DNA of 41,178 bases from a virus: IMG/VR virus record IMGVR_UViG_3300027985_001328, positions 1 to 41,178 of that record. One strand, given 5' to 3'. Positions 20,584-30,421 of the stretch are shown piece by piece (the first letter of the stretch is position 1; every line of letters begins with the position of its first letter). The notes beneath the pieces are model-generated. The model was not told the DNA's origin and did no database searches. It was given only the letters and a program-made list of their open reading frames with translations. The position numbers and the translations under genes are program-made.

Positions 20584-21044
20584 GCTTTTCCATCACGCCC
20601 ATGACCGACGAGCACCTCGCGTCCATCCGGCCGGGGGTCTTTTGCCTGCGCTCCCTGGAGGGCTTGGGCAAGTCCTCGCTGGTCGAGGCCGTGGCCGAGT
20701 TCCGCGCGCGCGGCCCCTTCTGGGCAGGCCTCTCCGATGGCGAGGTCGTCGGCGGCGCGGGTCTCATCCCCTATGTTCTCGGCGGAAAGAGAATCGGGCA
20801 GGCCCTGGCCTTCGTGGACCACGAGCGGCTGCAGCGCGCCACGCTGGGCGCGTGCAAGGCGATCCGCCGCGTGCTGGGCAGTTTGATCGAGGAATACAAA
20901 CTGGACGAGTGCGAGGCCTACGTCGCCAAGGGCTTCGACCAGGGATTCCGCTTCGCCGCGCTCTTCGGCTTCCTTCCGGAGTCCGGAGAACATCAGTACC
21001 CGCAGGGCGTTTTCGTGCGCTGCGTGAGGAGGTGTCATGGCTGA
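20580..21044 (+). CDS. Internal virion protein A-like, acetyltransferase-type fold
   Basis: A 154-residue protein starting at GTG overlapping the nozzle stop (GTGA). It is short and GNAT-like: 'FWAGLSDGEVVGGAGLIPYV' would be strands 2-4 and 'YVAKGFDQGFRFAALFGFLP' the C-terminal part. Similar proteins stand at the T7 gp13 position in podoviruses, where they assist ejection-protein assembly. Whether acetyl-CoA is bound is doubtful: no clear Q/RxxGxG/A loop is visible. Confidence 0.65.
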   Translation: MSFSITPMTDEHLASIRPGVFCLRSLEGLGKSSLVEAVAEFRARGPFWAGLSDGEVVGGAGLIPYVLGGKRIGQALAFVDHERLQRATLGACKAIRRVLGSLIEEYKLDECEAYVAKGFDQGFRFAALFGFLPESGEHQYPQGVFVRCVRRCHG

Positions 21045-21672
21045 GACTCTGTTCGGAGCCGCCGCGCTGCCCGCCATCATGTCCGAAGGCATCGTCATCG
21101 CCGAGGCCGTTCCGGCGACGGCCGGGATCATCGGTGCAGGTGGCGCGCTGACGGCCGGTGGGGCTATGACCGCGCTCGGAGCAGGCGGCACGTTGATCGG
21201 AGGAGTGAACGCCTTTTCAAGCAGCCAGCAGCAGCAGGCCATGCTCAAGGCCAACGCCAACCAGGCGCAATACGACGCGGAGCAGGCGCGGCTCATAGGC
21301 GAGCGCAACGCCCTCTCCATTGAGCAGCGCTACGCCTATGAGGCCGGTCTTTCCGAGGCCGAGTTCAAACGCGAGCAGGCGCGAAGGCGCACGCTCCTCG
21401 CGGCCGAGGACGGCGGCGGGCTCTCCGATCTGGAGATCATGTCCGGCCTGGCCGTGCAGCACGAACAGGACTTGCTCTCTCTGGACTACACCGGGCGCAG
21501 TGAGGCCGCGGCGGCACGATACGGCGGCGAGAGTTCCTACAGCAGCCGCATGGCCGAGGCTGGAATCTACGGCATGCAGGCCAGGCGTGCGCGCACGCAG
21601 GGATTTGCCGACACGGCAACCACGCTGCTCGCTGGCGGGGCGAAGACATACCGGAGTTATAGGGGGCTGTGA
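21037..21672 (+). CDS. Internal virion protein B-like (ejection protein, T7 gp14 position)
   Basis: A 211-residue protein. Residues 1-60 are Gly/Ala-rich and hydrophobic ('TAGIIGAGGALTAGGAMTAL'), a segment expected to insert into the outer membrane. The rest is a long Gln/Ala/Glu-rich helix ('KANANQAQYDAEQARLIGER'). This matches ejection proteins that form the channel for DNA entry. It overlaps the preceding gene by 8 bases and the next by ATGA. Confidence 0.8.
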   Translation: MAETLFGAAALPAIMSEGIVIAEAVPATAGIIGAGGALTAGGAMTALGAGGTLIGGVNAFSSSQQQQAMLKANANQAQYDAEQARLIGERNALSIEQRYAYEAGLSEAEFKREQARRRTLLAAEDGGGLSDLEIMSGLAVQHEQDLLSLDYTGRSEAAAARYGGESSYSSRMAEAGIYGMQARRARTQGFADTATTLLAGGAKTYRSYRGL

Positions 21673-23327
21673 TGAAGATTCCCGACTCTTCCGGCCTTGG
21701 TATTGGCGCCCCCATGCTTTCCCCCTCCGAGGGGCCGCGCCTTCCTGTCTCGACGGGAACAGGCATGGGTGTCGCGGGCGACCTGCTCACGACACTGGAC
21801 GCGATATCCTCACCATTCGAGGCGGCGCAGCGCGAGAACCTCTATTCCAAGACCAAGACCGAGTCCTTCTCGCGTTTGAACGAACTTTACTCCTCCCTGG
21901 AAGGGGAACAGGACCCGGACGAGATCGGCCGCAAGTGGAGCGAGGGGGTTGCCAGCATCGAGGAGGAGACGCGCCAAGCTCTCTCCGGCCATGATCGCGT
22001 CGGAGCAGCCTGGGGGAGTTGGTTCGCGGATTCGAGCCTGCGCACGGGCATTGCCGTGAAACGGCTCCAGCGCCAGAAGATCGTCGACCAGGGCCGGGCC
22101 ACGCTCTCGCAGGGTCTTGAAACCTACGTCGGAGCGCTGCCTCTCGCCAAAGAACAGGGAGACATCGACTATCTACGGCAAAGCGCTCTGGCAGACATCG
22201 ACGCCAAGCACAAGGCGGGAATCATCTCCGCGCAGGAAGCGCAGCAGACCGCGGATAAATTCCTGGAATCCACGGACACCTACCTCGTACAACGCGATCT
22301 CTCGGCAAACCCCGTCGCGGCCTTGGCCGCCCTGCGCGATCCGGAGAAGTACCGCTACCTTGACCCCACGCGCCGCATCGCCTTTCAGGCGAAGGCCGAG
22401 GAAAAGGCGGCGGCAGCCATGGACGAGCAGGCCGTCGAATCCGCGTACTCCTGGGCCGACAAGCGCTTCACCGACCATGAGGAGGCCGTGCGGTGGTTTG
22501 AAGACCCGGACAACAACCCGGACGGCCGCAAGCTGTCTCTGGGGCAGCGCAATTCCGTCCTGCGCCTGCTTGGAGCGCGCGCGGCCACGCAGCGCCAGGC
22601 GAGGGCCGAATCCCTGGCCAAGACCGAGCGCCAGGAGCAGGACGCCATTTTCAAGGCCATGCGCAGTGGAAACTTCGAGGAAGCGCAGCGCATCGTCGAC
22701 CGCTCCGAGGTGCTCGACTACGAGTTCCGCTCCAAGATCACGTCCGCCGTTGGTAAGGGCGGGAGCGCCCTCAAGACCGACGCCGGAGTCGAGGCGAAGA
22801 TTATCCAGGGAATCCGCACGGGCGAGATCACGGACAAGAGCCAGATTCTCGCCCTGGAGGGCAACGGGCTCTCGGCAAAGGACGCCGACAAGTACGTTGC
22901 CAAGCTGGAGAAGGCCAGTGTGCCTCCCGGCTTCAACCCCTGGGAGCAGTCTTACAAACTCTACAAGGACACGTTCAAGGACGATCAGGACATGCTCGAC
23001 CTGTTCCCCGAGTTCGTGCGGACCCTGGATTGGTACGCGGAAGAGGAAGACCTCGCGGGCATGCAGGTCTACGACCGCGCCGCCGAGCTCATGGAGCGCA
23101 GCGACCCGAACGCCGTGTTCTTCAAGGGCGACAGGAAGATCAAGGGCATGTTCGAGGGCGGCACGTTCCCTGGACGCCAGCCGCACACGCGCAACAAGGG
23201 CGCAACTCCTGCGGACATACCGCTTTCTGACCGCGAACGCATCTCCACCTTCCTACGCGAGAACAAAAAGCCCGTGAGCGAGGCGAACATCATGGCCGTG
23301 TGGAAGCAGCAGCAGGCGAAGAAATGA
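21669..23327 (+). CDS. Internal virion protein C-like (ejection protein, T7 gp15 position)
   Basis: A 552-residue, nearly all-helical protein with charged coiled coils, without signal peptide. Position between the B-like protein and the giant protein and length near 550-750 correspond to T7 gp15. It would form the periplasmic tunnel. Segments include 'LPLAKEQGDIDYLRQSALAD' and 'FKAMRSGNFEEAQRIVDRSE'. ATGA overlaps on both sides show strict co-translation with its partners. Confidence 0.8.
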   Translation: MMKIPDSSGLGIGAPMLSPSEGPRLPVSTGTGMGVAGDLLTTLDAISSPFEAAQRENLYSKTKTESFSRLNELYSSLEGEQDPDEIGRKWSEGVASIEEETRQALSGHDRVGAAWGSWFADSSLRTGIAVKRLQRQKIVDQGRATLSQGLETYVGALPLAKEQGDIDYLRQSALADIDAKHKAGIISAQEAQQTADKFLESTDTYLVQRDLSANPVAALAALRDPEKYRYLDPTRRIAFQAKAEEKAAAAMDEQAVESAYSWADKRFTDHEEAVRWFEDPDNNPDGRKLSLGQRNSVLRLLGARAATQRQARAESLAKTERQEQDAIFKAMRSGNFEEAQRIVDRSEVLDYEFRSKITSAVGKGGSALKTDAGVEAKIIQGIRTGEITDKSQILALEGNGLSAKDADKYVAKLEKASVPPGFNPWEQSYKLYKDTFKDDQDMLDLFPEFVRTLDWYAEEEDLAGMQVYDRAAELMERSDPNAVFFKGDRKIKGMFEGGTFPGRQPHTRNKGATPADIPLSDRERISTFLRENKKPVSEANIMAVWKQQQAKK

Positions 23328-26300
23328 ACGATCTGTCCCTCTCCGGCGTCGACCTCTCCGCGCTTCCCGACCAGGAAGAAGGCGCTGGAGGTCTCTCCCT
23401 AGACTCCAGGCCCGCGAACGCTCCGGCGGCATCGCGCCCCCTGCCTTCTTCGCTGGTCAGGACCGAGCAGGCCTACGATTGGACCCTCTCTGGCATGAGC
23501 GATGACGACGCGGCCCGAAGGTCGCTTCTCGATACGCTTCCCGACCGCGGGGAGCCGGGCTGGGGCGAGATGATCTCCGACGCCTGGAAGCGCGGCGAGT
23601 CGCAAAAGGAACTCGGCCTGCTGCGCTACCGGCAGGCGGCCGAGACCGGCTTCACGCCTGAAAGTGAATCCGAGGTCGCCCGTATCAAGTCGGGCATGAC
23701 CGCGCGTCCCGAGATCAGCGGTTGGTGGAAGTCTGCGGCCAGGTCGGCGGCGGAAATGGGGCCGGTCATGTGGCACGGCATGAAGGCCTACGCTCGCGGC
23801 GGACTCAAGGGCGCCATGGGATTTGGCGCGATTGCAGCGGCGGCCGGTCAGGCCGGGCCACAGGCCGCGTTCCCCGAGGAGATCGTCACCGTTCCCGCCG
23901 CGGCGGCGCTCGGCTTCGGCATCGTCGGATCGTATGAGTCCAGCGATGAAATATACAAGATCGAGACCGGCCTCCTGCTCGACGAGATGCTCGACTGGAA
24001 GGACGAGAACGGCAAGCAGTTGAATATTGGCATCGCCACCGGAATGGCGGCTGGTGGTGGCATGGTCATATCTCTTCTGGAGTCGGCGCAGATCACGACG
24101 CTGCTCAAGACCATCCCCGGTTCCGAGGCCGTGTTCAAGCAGGCTTCGCGCGCGGCCCTGACCAAGATGCTCCAAAATCCCCGCACCGTGCTGGCCGCGC
24201 TTGGCCGCCGGGCTGGCGAGTACGGCCTGACCGTGGCCGAGGAGACGGGGCAGGAGGTTCTCCAAGAAATGGCCGACGTCGCCTTCGGAGAGGGCGCAAA
24301 GGCGGTGAATAATTATTTATACGGAACGGAACTCGACCCGGCGAGCATCGAGGACATCACCGCGCGCCTCAAGGACACGGCCGTCGAGTCGGTCAAGGCC
24401 TTCACCGTCATGTCCTTGCCTGGGCACGCTGCTCGGGCGGGAATAGAAGTGGGGAAGGTGCAGTCCGGAGCAGGGGAAGTTTCCGTTTCCGCCCCGTCCG
24501 ACCTGGGCCCGGATGTGTCCACGGAAAAGACCTCGGCCGAAGGCGTGGGGGGGGCTGCTGCCGAGGACGTGGCGACGTCCGCCCCTGGAACTGCGCATTC
24601 CCCCGAAACCGCGTTCGAGATGGGGAACATCCCCTGGCAGTCGCCGGAAGCGGCGGCCGAGGTCGCGGCTGTGGATGCCGCGCAGCCTGGCCACCCGGTA
24701 AACTCTTCTCCCGAGGCCGTGGCCGAGGGACGGCGCATCGCCGACGAAGCCGCCTCCGTTCTGCGCAACCATCCGAATATCACCGAGGATCAGGCCTCGG
24801 CAGTCGGCGCGATGTGGTGGCAGTTGGCCACGGTCTGGGCCGAGAACAACGGACGCAAGCCCGAGGAGTGGTATTCCGAGCATCTGGCCGGCGTACGCAT
24901 CTCGCGGCCCGAGGACGTGGCCGGAGGAGAGGTCTTGGCGCAAGCGGCCATGAAGCGCAGCACGGCGGCGAATATCGAGGAGTTCGCGCAATTCGCGCTG
25001 GATAACCCGGACGCCGGGCGCAAGGAACAATATTTCTCCCAGGGCCCGGCCCCGGAGTCACTCGTCGACGGGATCGGCAAGGCGCTCGGCGTGCGTCCCG
25101 AAGGCGCGGAGGTGCGGGTCGCCTCGCATACCATTCGCCACGGACAGACGCGCCACAAGCTCACGGCCGCGGATTGGGCGATCCTGCCCGACACGATGCA
25201 GCGCGCCGACGACGTTTTCCGGCTGGGCCCCGGACCGAAAGCCTACCGAGGCGAGGCCGTGGCCATCGTACAGCACGAGGGAGACCGGGCGCGGGTCATC
25301 ATTGCCGAGGTCGCGCGTACCAAGAATGGTCCAGTTGTCTACGTGGCCAGTTTTTTCGAGGACAGTGCGGCGCGGGTGGGCAAATGGAAGGATGAACACG
25401 TTGCGAAGATAGAGAAGGGCTTGGGTACCGGCGGCGTCTCCGGCCTTAGCCCAAGCCCGTCGCAAGGACGGGACGACAGCCAAGACACCTTCTCTAGGAG
25501 AGAGATAAGCCCGGCTGCATCCGGCGTCAAGGCCCTGTTACAGGGACTGCACGAGCGGATTCCCGGTGCTTCTCGGGCCGAGTTCTTGGCCACCCCGGAA
25601 GAACTGCCCGAACACCTGCGCAAGGCTGACGACGATGTGGGCCGCCTGGCCGCACGCTTCGATCCTTCCAGCGGCACGGCCTACTACTTCCCCGAGGCCA
25701 TCGCTGACGCGGCCGAGGCCGCCCGAGTCTGGCTGCATGAACAGGTCGCACACAACGGCCTGCGCCGTCTGCTGGGAGACGACCGCCTGACGCTCTTCCT
25801 CGAGGACGCGGCGCGCACGCTCGGGATCGACACCGAGGCCGAAGGGTGGACCCTGCAGGCCGAGGAGGCCGTGGCGCGCATGGCCGAGAAGCTGGCCCTT
25901 GACGAGGCCCTGACCGCCCCCGAGGAGGCCGTCTGGCGGCGCGTCGTGTCCGTGGTGCGCGACTTCCTGCGCGAGGCTGGCCTCGTGGATCTCACGGAAG
26001 AGGACATCGAGCGCACCCTGAAAGATGCCGCGCGCCTGCTCATGGCTGGCCAGAAGGAAGGGGAGGCACGGCCGAACGCTCCCAGCGTTCTTTTCCAGTC
26101 TGCGTTTCATGGTTCACCGCATCGCTTTGACCGCTTCACGACACAGATGATGGGAACTGGAGAGGGAATGCAGGCGTTTGGATGGGGAATGTATTTCACT
26201 TCCAAAAAGGAAATAGCAGAATATTATAGAAAATATTTATCAAGAGCAAATTCTATTCAACCTACAGAATTAGGACTTAATGAATTTAAAAAAAGAACGG

Positions 26301-29300
26301 AAGAGTGGAAAGATAGTATCATAAAACGCGGTGAATATCTTAATGATGACTATGCAAAAGAAATCGAGAATGATGTATGGCTTGAGATGCAAGACGAGTG
26401 GGACAGAGAGCCAGAGACATATAATAGCATCAATGATTACAATAACGCAAAAGAAAGGGGATATTTCCAATTAGATAGACATCGCGGTCAACTGTATGAA
26501 GTAGAAATACCGAACGAAGAAAAATTATTCGATTGGGATAAGCCTCTTTCTGAACAAAGTGCATATGTTACTGACAAATTGGAAAACTCTACTCCTATTG
26601 AGAAAAATGGTAGGCAATACATTTTAAAAAAATATATCAATAGTTTTGATGAATACACAGGAGAACCGAACTTTAACGGACGTAGACTATACCGAACAGT
26701 GCTCGCTCCACTGTTTGGATCAGAACGTGCTGCTTCAGAATACCTCAACTCCATCGGCATTCCCGGTCTACGCTACCTTGACGGAATAAGCCGTGAATCT
26801 GGAATCGGGTCGCACAACTACGTCATCTTCGCGGATGATCACGCTCAGATCACGAACACCTTCTACCAGACCGACAAGGCCGCCGTGCAGTTCGTGGATG
26901 AATCCCGCGCGTTGCTGCACCTGTTCGAGTCTGCGGACGTTTCCTCTGCCATCCACGAAACCGGACACATGCTCCGGCGCCAGCTTTCCCCGGACGATCT
27001 CGCCGTGGTCGAAGGGCACTTCGGCGTCGAGAAAGGAGTTTGGGGCGTGGACGAGGAAGAGGCTTTCGCCTCCTCCTTCGAGGCCTACGTCATGCAGGGC
27101 CGTGCGCCCACCCCGCGTCTGGCCCTGGTCTTCGCCAAACTCAAGCAGTGGATGCTCGACATCTACGGCGCCATTTCCGGTACTTCCGTGCGCGTTGCCC
27201 CCGAGATCCGGCGCGTCTTCGACCGCATGCTCACGACTCGGGCCGAGCGTGTCCGACTGCGCATTGCCAACCCGTTCATGGTCGAGGAGGCCGAGCACAC
27301 GCTCGAAAGTCTTGGAGCCCCGCGCCCCGTCTCCGACATCAAGACATACGACGACCTCAGGGCCGAGGCCGAGCGGCGGGCTGACGAGCGGATCGCGCGG
27401 CGCGACCGCGTGGAGATGCGCCGCCTGGAGGCCGCCTGGAAGCGCGAGGCGGAAGACGTGGCCTCCGGACATTCCGTGCAGCGGATCATCGACCACATCG
27501 TCAAGGCGGGCGGCATTCCTTCCGACTGGCTCATGCAGCAATACAGCGCCGACGTCGTGCGCGAGCTCAACCGCAAGCGCATCGGCCTGGTGCGCAAGGA
27601 AGGAAAGGTCTTCCCCGACGAGTTCGTGATGGACATGCGCGCCGCCGGAGAGATCGACCAGGCCATCGAGACGGACGATGAACTCATTTCGGCCATCCTG
27701 GACGCCCCGACCAAGGGAGAAATCAAGGGCGCGGTTCTGGACAGCCTGCGTGCCGGGTATGAGATGGACCGAGCCCAGGGCGGGGCCATGCTCGACAGTT
27801 ACTTCTCCCTGCTCGAAGCCGAGGCGGACATCATGGACGAGCAACTCGGCCGCCGCATGGAGCGTATGCGCGACGAGGCAGACCGCGATGCCTACCGCTA
27901 CAACTTCGGCCGCACGCCTGTTTCCGAAGTCTTGAAGTCCGGCCAGCAGCTCGCGCGCGACCACGAGAAGGCGCAGGCCGAGGTGCGCCGCCTCTTCGAG
28001 GCCGGAGATCGGGCAGGCGCGCGCGATGCTCTTGAAACGCAGCGCATGGTGGCTATCCAACTGCGCGAGGTGGTGCGCGTCCGGCGCGAGGTGCAGGCCA
28101 AACTCAAGAGCGTGAGCGTGCTTGCTCGCCGCAACATGGAGCCCGAGTTCAAAGGGCAGTTCGACGCCTTCCTGGCTCGCTTCGGTCTTGGCCAGGGCAC
28201 GGACGAGCGGCCACAGAATCTCGCCAAGTTTCTCAGGGAGGAGGGCGAAGTCGAGGCGGCGGAAACCGTTTCCGAACGGTTCGCCAACCCATTGTACACA
28301 ATTCCCTGGGGAGCGCTGCGCACCGAGGACTTCCGCGAGATGTTCGAGACCGCGCGGCAGATCGCCTTCCTCGGGGCCCGCGCGGGGAAACTGCTGGCCG
28401 CCAGCCGCGATGCCACGGTGCAGCGTGCCCAGGGAGAGATGGCGCAAAGCATCCTGGGTGCGCTCAAAACGAAACCAGTGCCCGGAGACCACAAACCCGC
28501 CCCACCTTCCGCCAGACGCAAGGGGCCCTTCGCCCGCTTCATGCAGGGTGCGAGCGAGTTCCACGCCACGCTGCTCAAACCCGAGTTCATCTTCCGGGCT
28601 CTGGACGGAGACAAGGAAGGCGCGGTCCACCGCTGGCTTTTCCAGCCGCTCAAGAAGGCCGAGGACGCGGAGCTGCGCCTTGGGGAGTCCGTGCAGAAGA
28701 AACTAGATGAGGTCTTTGCGCCGTTCGCCTCGAAGATGCGCGAGATGCGCACCAAGCGGAACAAGGTCGACGGCGTCGACCGCATGTGGACGCGCGAGGA
28801 AATGATCATGGTCGCCCTGAACTCAGGGAACGAGGGCAACCTCGCGGCCCTGCGCGAGGGATACCTCCTTGAGGACAAGGAAATCGCGGCCATCAACGCC
28901 GCGCTCACGGCCGAGGAAAAGAAAGTGGTCGAGGACGTCTGGAACATCCTCGATTCCTTGTTCCCCGATCTGGACCGCGTGCACCGGGAACTCACCGGGA
29001 AGAAGCTGGCGAAAGTGTCCGGACGATACTTCCCCCTGGCCTTCGACCGCGAACTCTCGCTGCTCGCGGACAAACACGCCTCATTCCGCGAGGAGAGGCT
29101 CAACTCCTTCAACGCCTATCGCTCTCCTGGGACCGAGCACGGCCACCGCATCGAGCGCAAGGGGGGGCGCGAGGCCCCGCTGCTCGACTTCGGCGTCATC
29201 GGCCGCCATGTGGTGCAGACCGTCCACGACATCACCCATTCGATACCCGTGCGCGACGTGAACAAGCTCGCCTCGGCCGAGTCCTTCCGCAACCTCGTAT

Positions 29301-30421
29301 CGCAGACGCACGGCGAGGAGGTCTGGCGGCAGATACGGCCGTGGCTGCAGAACATCGCCGCGCCCCAGCGCGAGCCCGCAAGCAAGATTGAGAAGTGGGT
29401 GGGCCGCGTGCGGCGCAATGCCGCGTATGTGGCCATGGGCATGCGCCTGACCACGGCAACGCAGAACGTGGTCGGTTTCACCCAAACCATTCAGGACATC
29501 GGCTTCATGCCCACCATGCGGGGTATTGGGGCCTACATGACTGATCCATGGCAGGCCGGAGAGTTCGTACGCGACCTCTCGCCCTCCATGAAGGCCCGGC
29601 AGAAGACGTTCGACCGTGACGTGATGGCGGCCTATGGCCGCTTTGATCCTGCCGACATGAAATGGAAGCGGCAGGTTAAAGACTTCTACTTCGCTTTCTT
29701 CGCGTTGATCGACAACGTGGTGGCCTATTCTTCCTGGCTCGGTGCCTACAAACTGGCCATGGACGAGAAGGGAATGGATGAGGCCTCGGCCGTGGAGTAC
29801 GCCGATGGCGTGGTGAGGCGCACACAGCCCACCGGCTCGGCCCTGAACCTGGCCGAGGCGCAGCGCGGGAGTGAACTGCGCAAGTCCCTGACCATGTTCT
29901 ACACCTTTTTCAACGGCACATACAACATGCTGGCCGAGTCGCACCGCAAGTACCTGCGCGATCCGCGCGCCGTGCTCGACCTGGCCCGCGCCTATTGGTG
30001 GATTCTCGTTGTCCCGGCCCTGGTCGGCCAGGTCATCACGGATGGCGAACCTCCGGACAAGGACAAGGCCCTGCGCTGGGCCGGTCGCTCCATAGCCGGG
30101 TATACCCTGGCGACCATCCCCTACGTGCGCGACGTGGCCGGTCCTGTCGTTTCTGGCTTCCGCTACAACGTCTCGCCCGTGGCCGACGCGCCGGCCACGC
30201 TGGTTCGCCTGGGGCAGAAGATCGCGAAGGACGGGGTGAACCTCAACGACGAGGAATGGCGGGCCGGAACAGCGAAGATGCTCACCATGCTCGCAGGGTA
30301 TTGGTGGGGCCTTCCCTCGCGAGCGGCCATCGTCTTCGCCGATGGGGCATTGGACTTCGCGCATGGCAAGACACATGACCCGCGCAGGCTCATCTACGCG
30401 GAACGGAGGAAGAAGAAATGA
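23324..30421 (+). CDS. Giant polyvalent ejection protein with RNase-like, ADP-ribosyltransferase and metalloprotease domains
   Basis: A 2365-residue protein, start ATG 23324 (ATGA overlap). In order: a disordered N-terminus; a Gly/Ala hydrophobic stretch (about 165-205); a BECR/MuF-C-type RNase-like domain (about 580-680, 'SHTIRHGQTRH' to 'VVYVASFF'); an HEQVAH motif (805-810) of polyvalent proteins; an ADP-ribosyltransferase-like domain (about 925-1180: His929 in FHGS, Tyr957 in GWGMYF, then NYVIF); a zincin motif HETGH (1211-1215) with EEEAFASSFE from 1244; then about 1000 helical residues with hydrophobic patches near the end. The C-terminus corresponds to the T7 gp16 role. Inference: the protein enters the host with the DNA and carries effectors that disarm it. 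The ADP-ribosyltransferase part is encoded by AT-rich DNA. Confidence 0.85.
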   Translation: MNDLSLSGVDLSALPDQEEGAGGLSLDSRPANAPAASRPLPSSLVRTEQAYDWTLSGMSDDDAARRSLLDTLPDRGEPGWGEMISDAWKRGESQKELGLLRYRQAAETGFTPESESEVARIKSGMTARPEISGWWKSAARSAAEMGPVMWHGMKAYARGGLKGAMGFGAIAAAAGQAGPQAAFPEEIVTVPAAAALGFGIVGSYESSDEIYKIETGLLLDEMLDWKDENGKQLNIGIATGMAAGGGMVISLLESAQITTLLKTIPGSEAVFKQASRAALTKMLQNPRTVLAALGRRAGEYGLTVAEETGQEVLQEMADVAFGEGAKAVNNYLYGTELDPASIEDITARLKDTAVESVKAFTVMSLPGHAARAGIEVGKVQSGAGEVSVSAPSDLGPDVSTEKTSAEGVGGAAAEDVATSAPGTAHSPETAFEMGNIPWQSPEAAAEVAAVDAAQPGHPVNSSPEAVAEGRRIADEAASVLRNHPNITEDQASAVGAMWWQLATVWAENNGRKPEEWYSEHLAGVRISRPEDVAGGEVLAQAAMKRSTAANIEEFAQFALDNPDAGRKEQYFSQGPAPESLVDGIGKALGVRPEGAEVRVASHTIRHGQTRHKLTAADWAILPDTMQRADDVFRLGPGPKAYRGEAVAIVQHEGDRARVIIAEVARTKNGPVVYVASFFEDSAARVGKWKDEHVAKIEKGLGTGGVSGLSPSPSQGRDDSQDTFSRREISPAASGVKALLQGLHERIPGASRAEFLATPEELPEHLRKADDDVGRLAARFDPSSGTAYYFPEAIADAAEAARVWLHEQVAHNGLRRLLGDDRLTLFLEDAARTLGIDTEAEGWTLQAEEAVARMAEKLALDEALTAPEEAVWRRVVSVVRDFLREAGLVDLTEEDIERTLKDAARLLMAGQKEGEARPNAPSVLFQSAFHGSPHRFDRFTTQMMGTGEGMQAFGWGMYFTSKKEIAEYYRKYLSRANSIQPTELGLNEFKKRTEEWKDSIIKRGEYLNDDYAKEIENDVWLEMQDEWDREPETYNSINDYNNAKERGYFQLDRHRGQLYEVEIPNEEKLFDWDKPLSEQSAYVTDKLENSTPIEKNGRQYILKKYINSFDEYTGEPNFNGRRLYRTVLAPLFGSERAASEYLNSIGIPGLRYLDGISRESGIGSHNYVIFADDHAQITNTFYQTDKAAVQFVDESRALLHLFESADVSSAIHETGHMLRRQLSPDDLAVVEGHFGVEKGVWGVDEEEAFASSFEAYVMQGRAPTPRLALVFAKLKQWMLDIYGAISGTSVRVAPEIRRVFDRMLTTRAERVRLRIANPFMVEEAEHTLESLGAPRPVSDIKTYDDLRAEAERRADERIARRDRVEMRRLEAAWKREAEDVASGHSVQRIIDHIVKAGGIPSDWLMQQYSADVVRELNRKRIGLVRKEGKVFPDEFVMDMRAAGEIDQAIETDDELISAILDAPTKGEIKGAVLDSLRAGYEMDRAQGGAMLDSYFSLLEAEADIMDEQLGRRMERMRDEADRDAYRYNFGRTPVSEVLKSGQQLARDHEKAQAEVRRLFEAGDRAGARDALETQRMVAIQLREVVRVRREVQAKLKSVSVLARRNMEPEFKGQFDAFLARFGLGQGTDERPQNLAKFLREEGEVEAAETVSERFANPLYTIPWGALRTEDFREMFETARQIAFLGARAGKLLAASRDATVQRAQGEMAQSILGALKTKPVPGDHKPAPPSARRKGPFARFMQGASEFHATLLKPEFIFRALDGDKEGAVHRWLFQPLKKAEDAELRLGESVQKKLDEVFAPFASKMREMRTKRNKVDGVDRMWTREEMIMVALNSGNEGNLAALREGYLLEDKEIAAINAALTAEEKKVVEDVWNILDSLFPDLDRVHRELTGKKLAKVSGRYFPLAFDRELSLLADKHASFREERLNSFNAYRSPGTEHGHRIERKGGREAPLLDFGVIGRHVVQTVHDITHSIPVRDVNKLASAESFRNLVSQTHGEEVWRQIRPWLQNIAAPQREPASKIEKWVGRVRRNAAYVAMGMRLTTATQNVVGFTQTIQDIGFMPTMRGIGAYMTDPWQAGEFVRDLSPSMKARQKTFDRDVMAAYGRFDPADMKWKRQVKDFYFAFFALIDNVVAYSSWLGAYKLAMDEKGMDEASAVEYADGVVRRTQPTGSALNLAEAQRGSELRKSLTMFYTFFNGTYNMLAESHRKYLRDPRAVLDLARAYWWILVVPALVGQVITDGEPPDKDKALRWAGRSIAGYTLATIPYVRDVAGPVVSGFRYNVSPVADAPATLVRLGQKIAKDGVNLNDEEWRAGTAKMLTMLAGYWWGLPSRAAIVFADGALDFAHGKTHDPRRLIYAERRKKK
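26105..26760 (+). other. AT-rich segment encoding the ADP-ribosyltransferase-like domain
   Basis: Within the GC-rich giant gene, bases about 26191-26700 switch abruptly to AT-rich DNA with AAA, AAT, ATA, TTA and AGA codons that neighbours avoid. It then returns to the phage's normal composition by about 26740. The frame stays open throughout, and the segment codes for residues about 956-1126. This indicates recent domain transfer from a low-GC donor by in-frame recombination. Confidence 0.88.

Noticed and set aside
28261-28283. CCGTTTCCGAACGG as another recombinase box
   Set aside because: Single occurrence within a strongly coding stretch of the giant gene, likely chance.
26768-30376. Minus-strand frames of 620, 404 and 431 residues opposite the giant gene
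   Set aside because: Shadows of the ejection protein. They end where the AT-rich segment begins because its different composition restores antisense stop codons.
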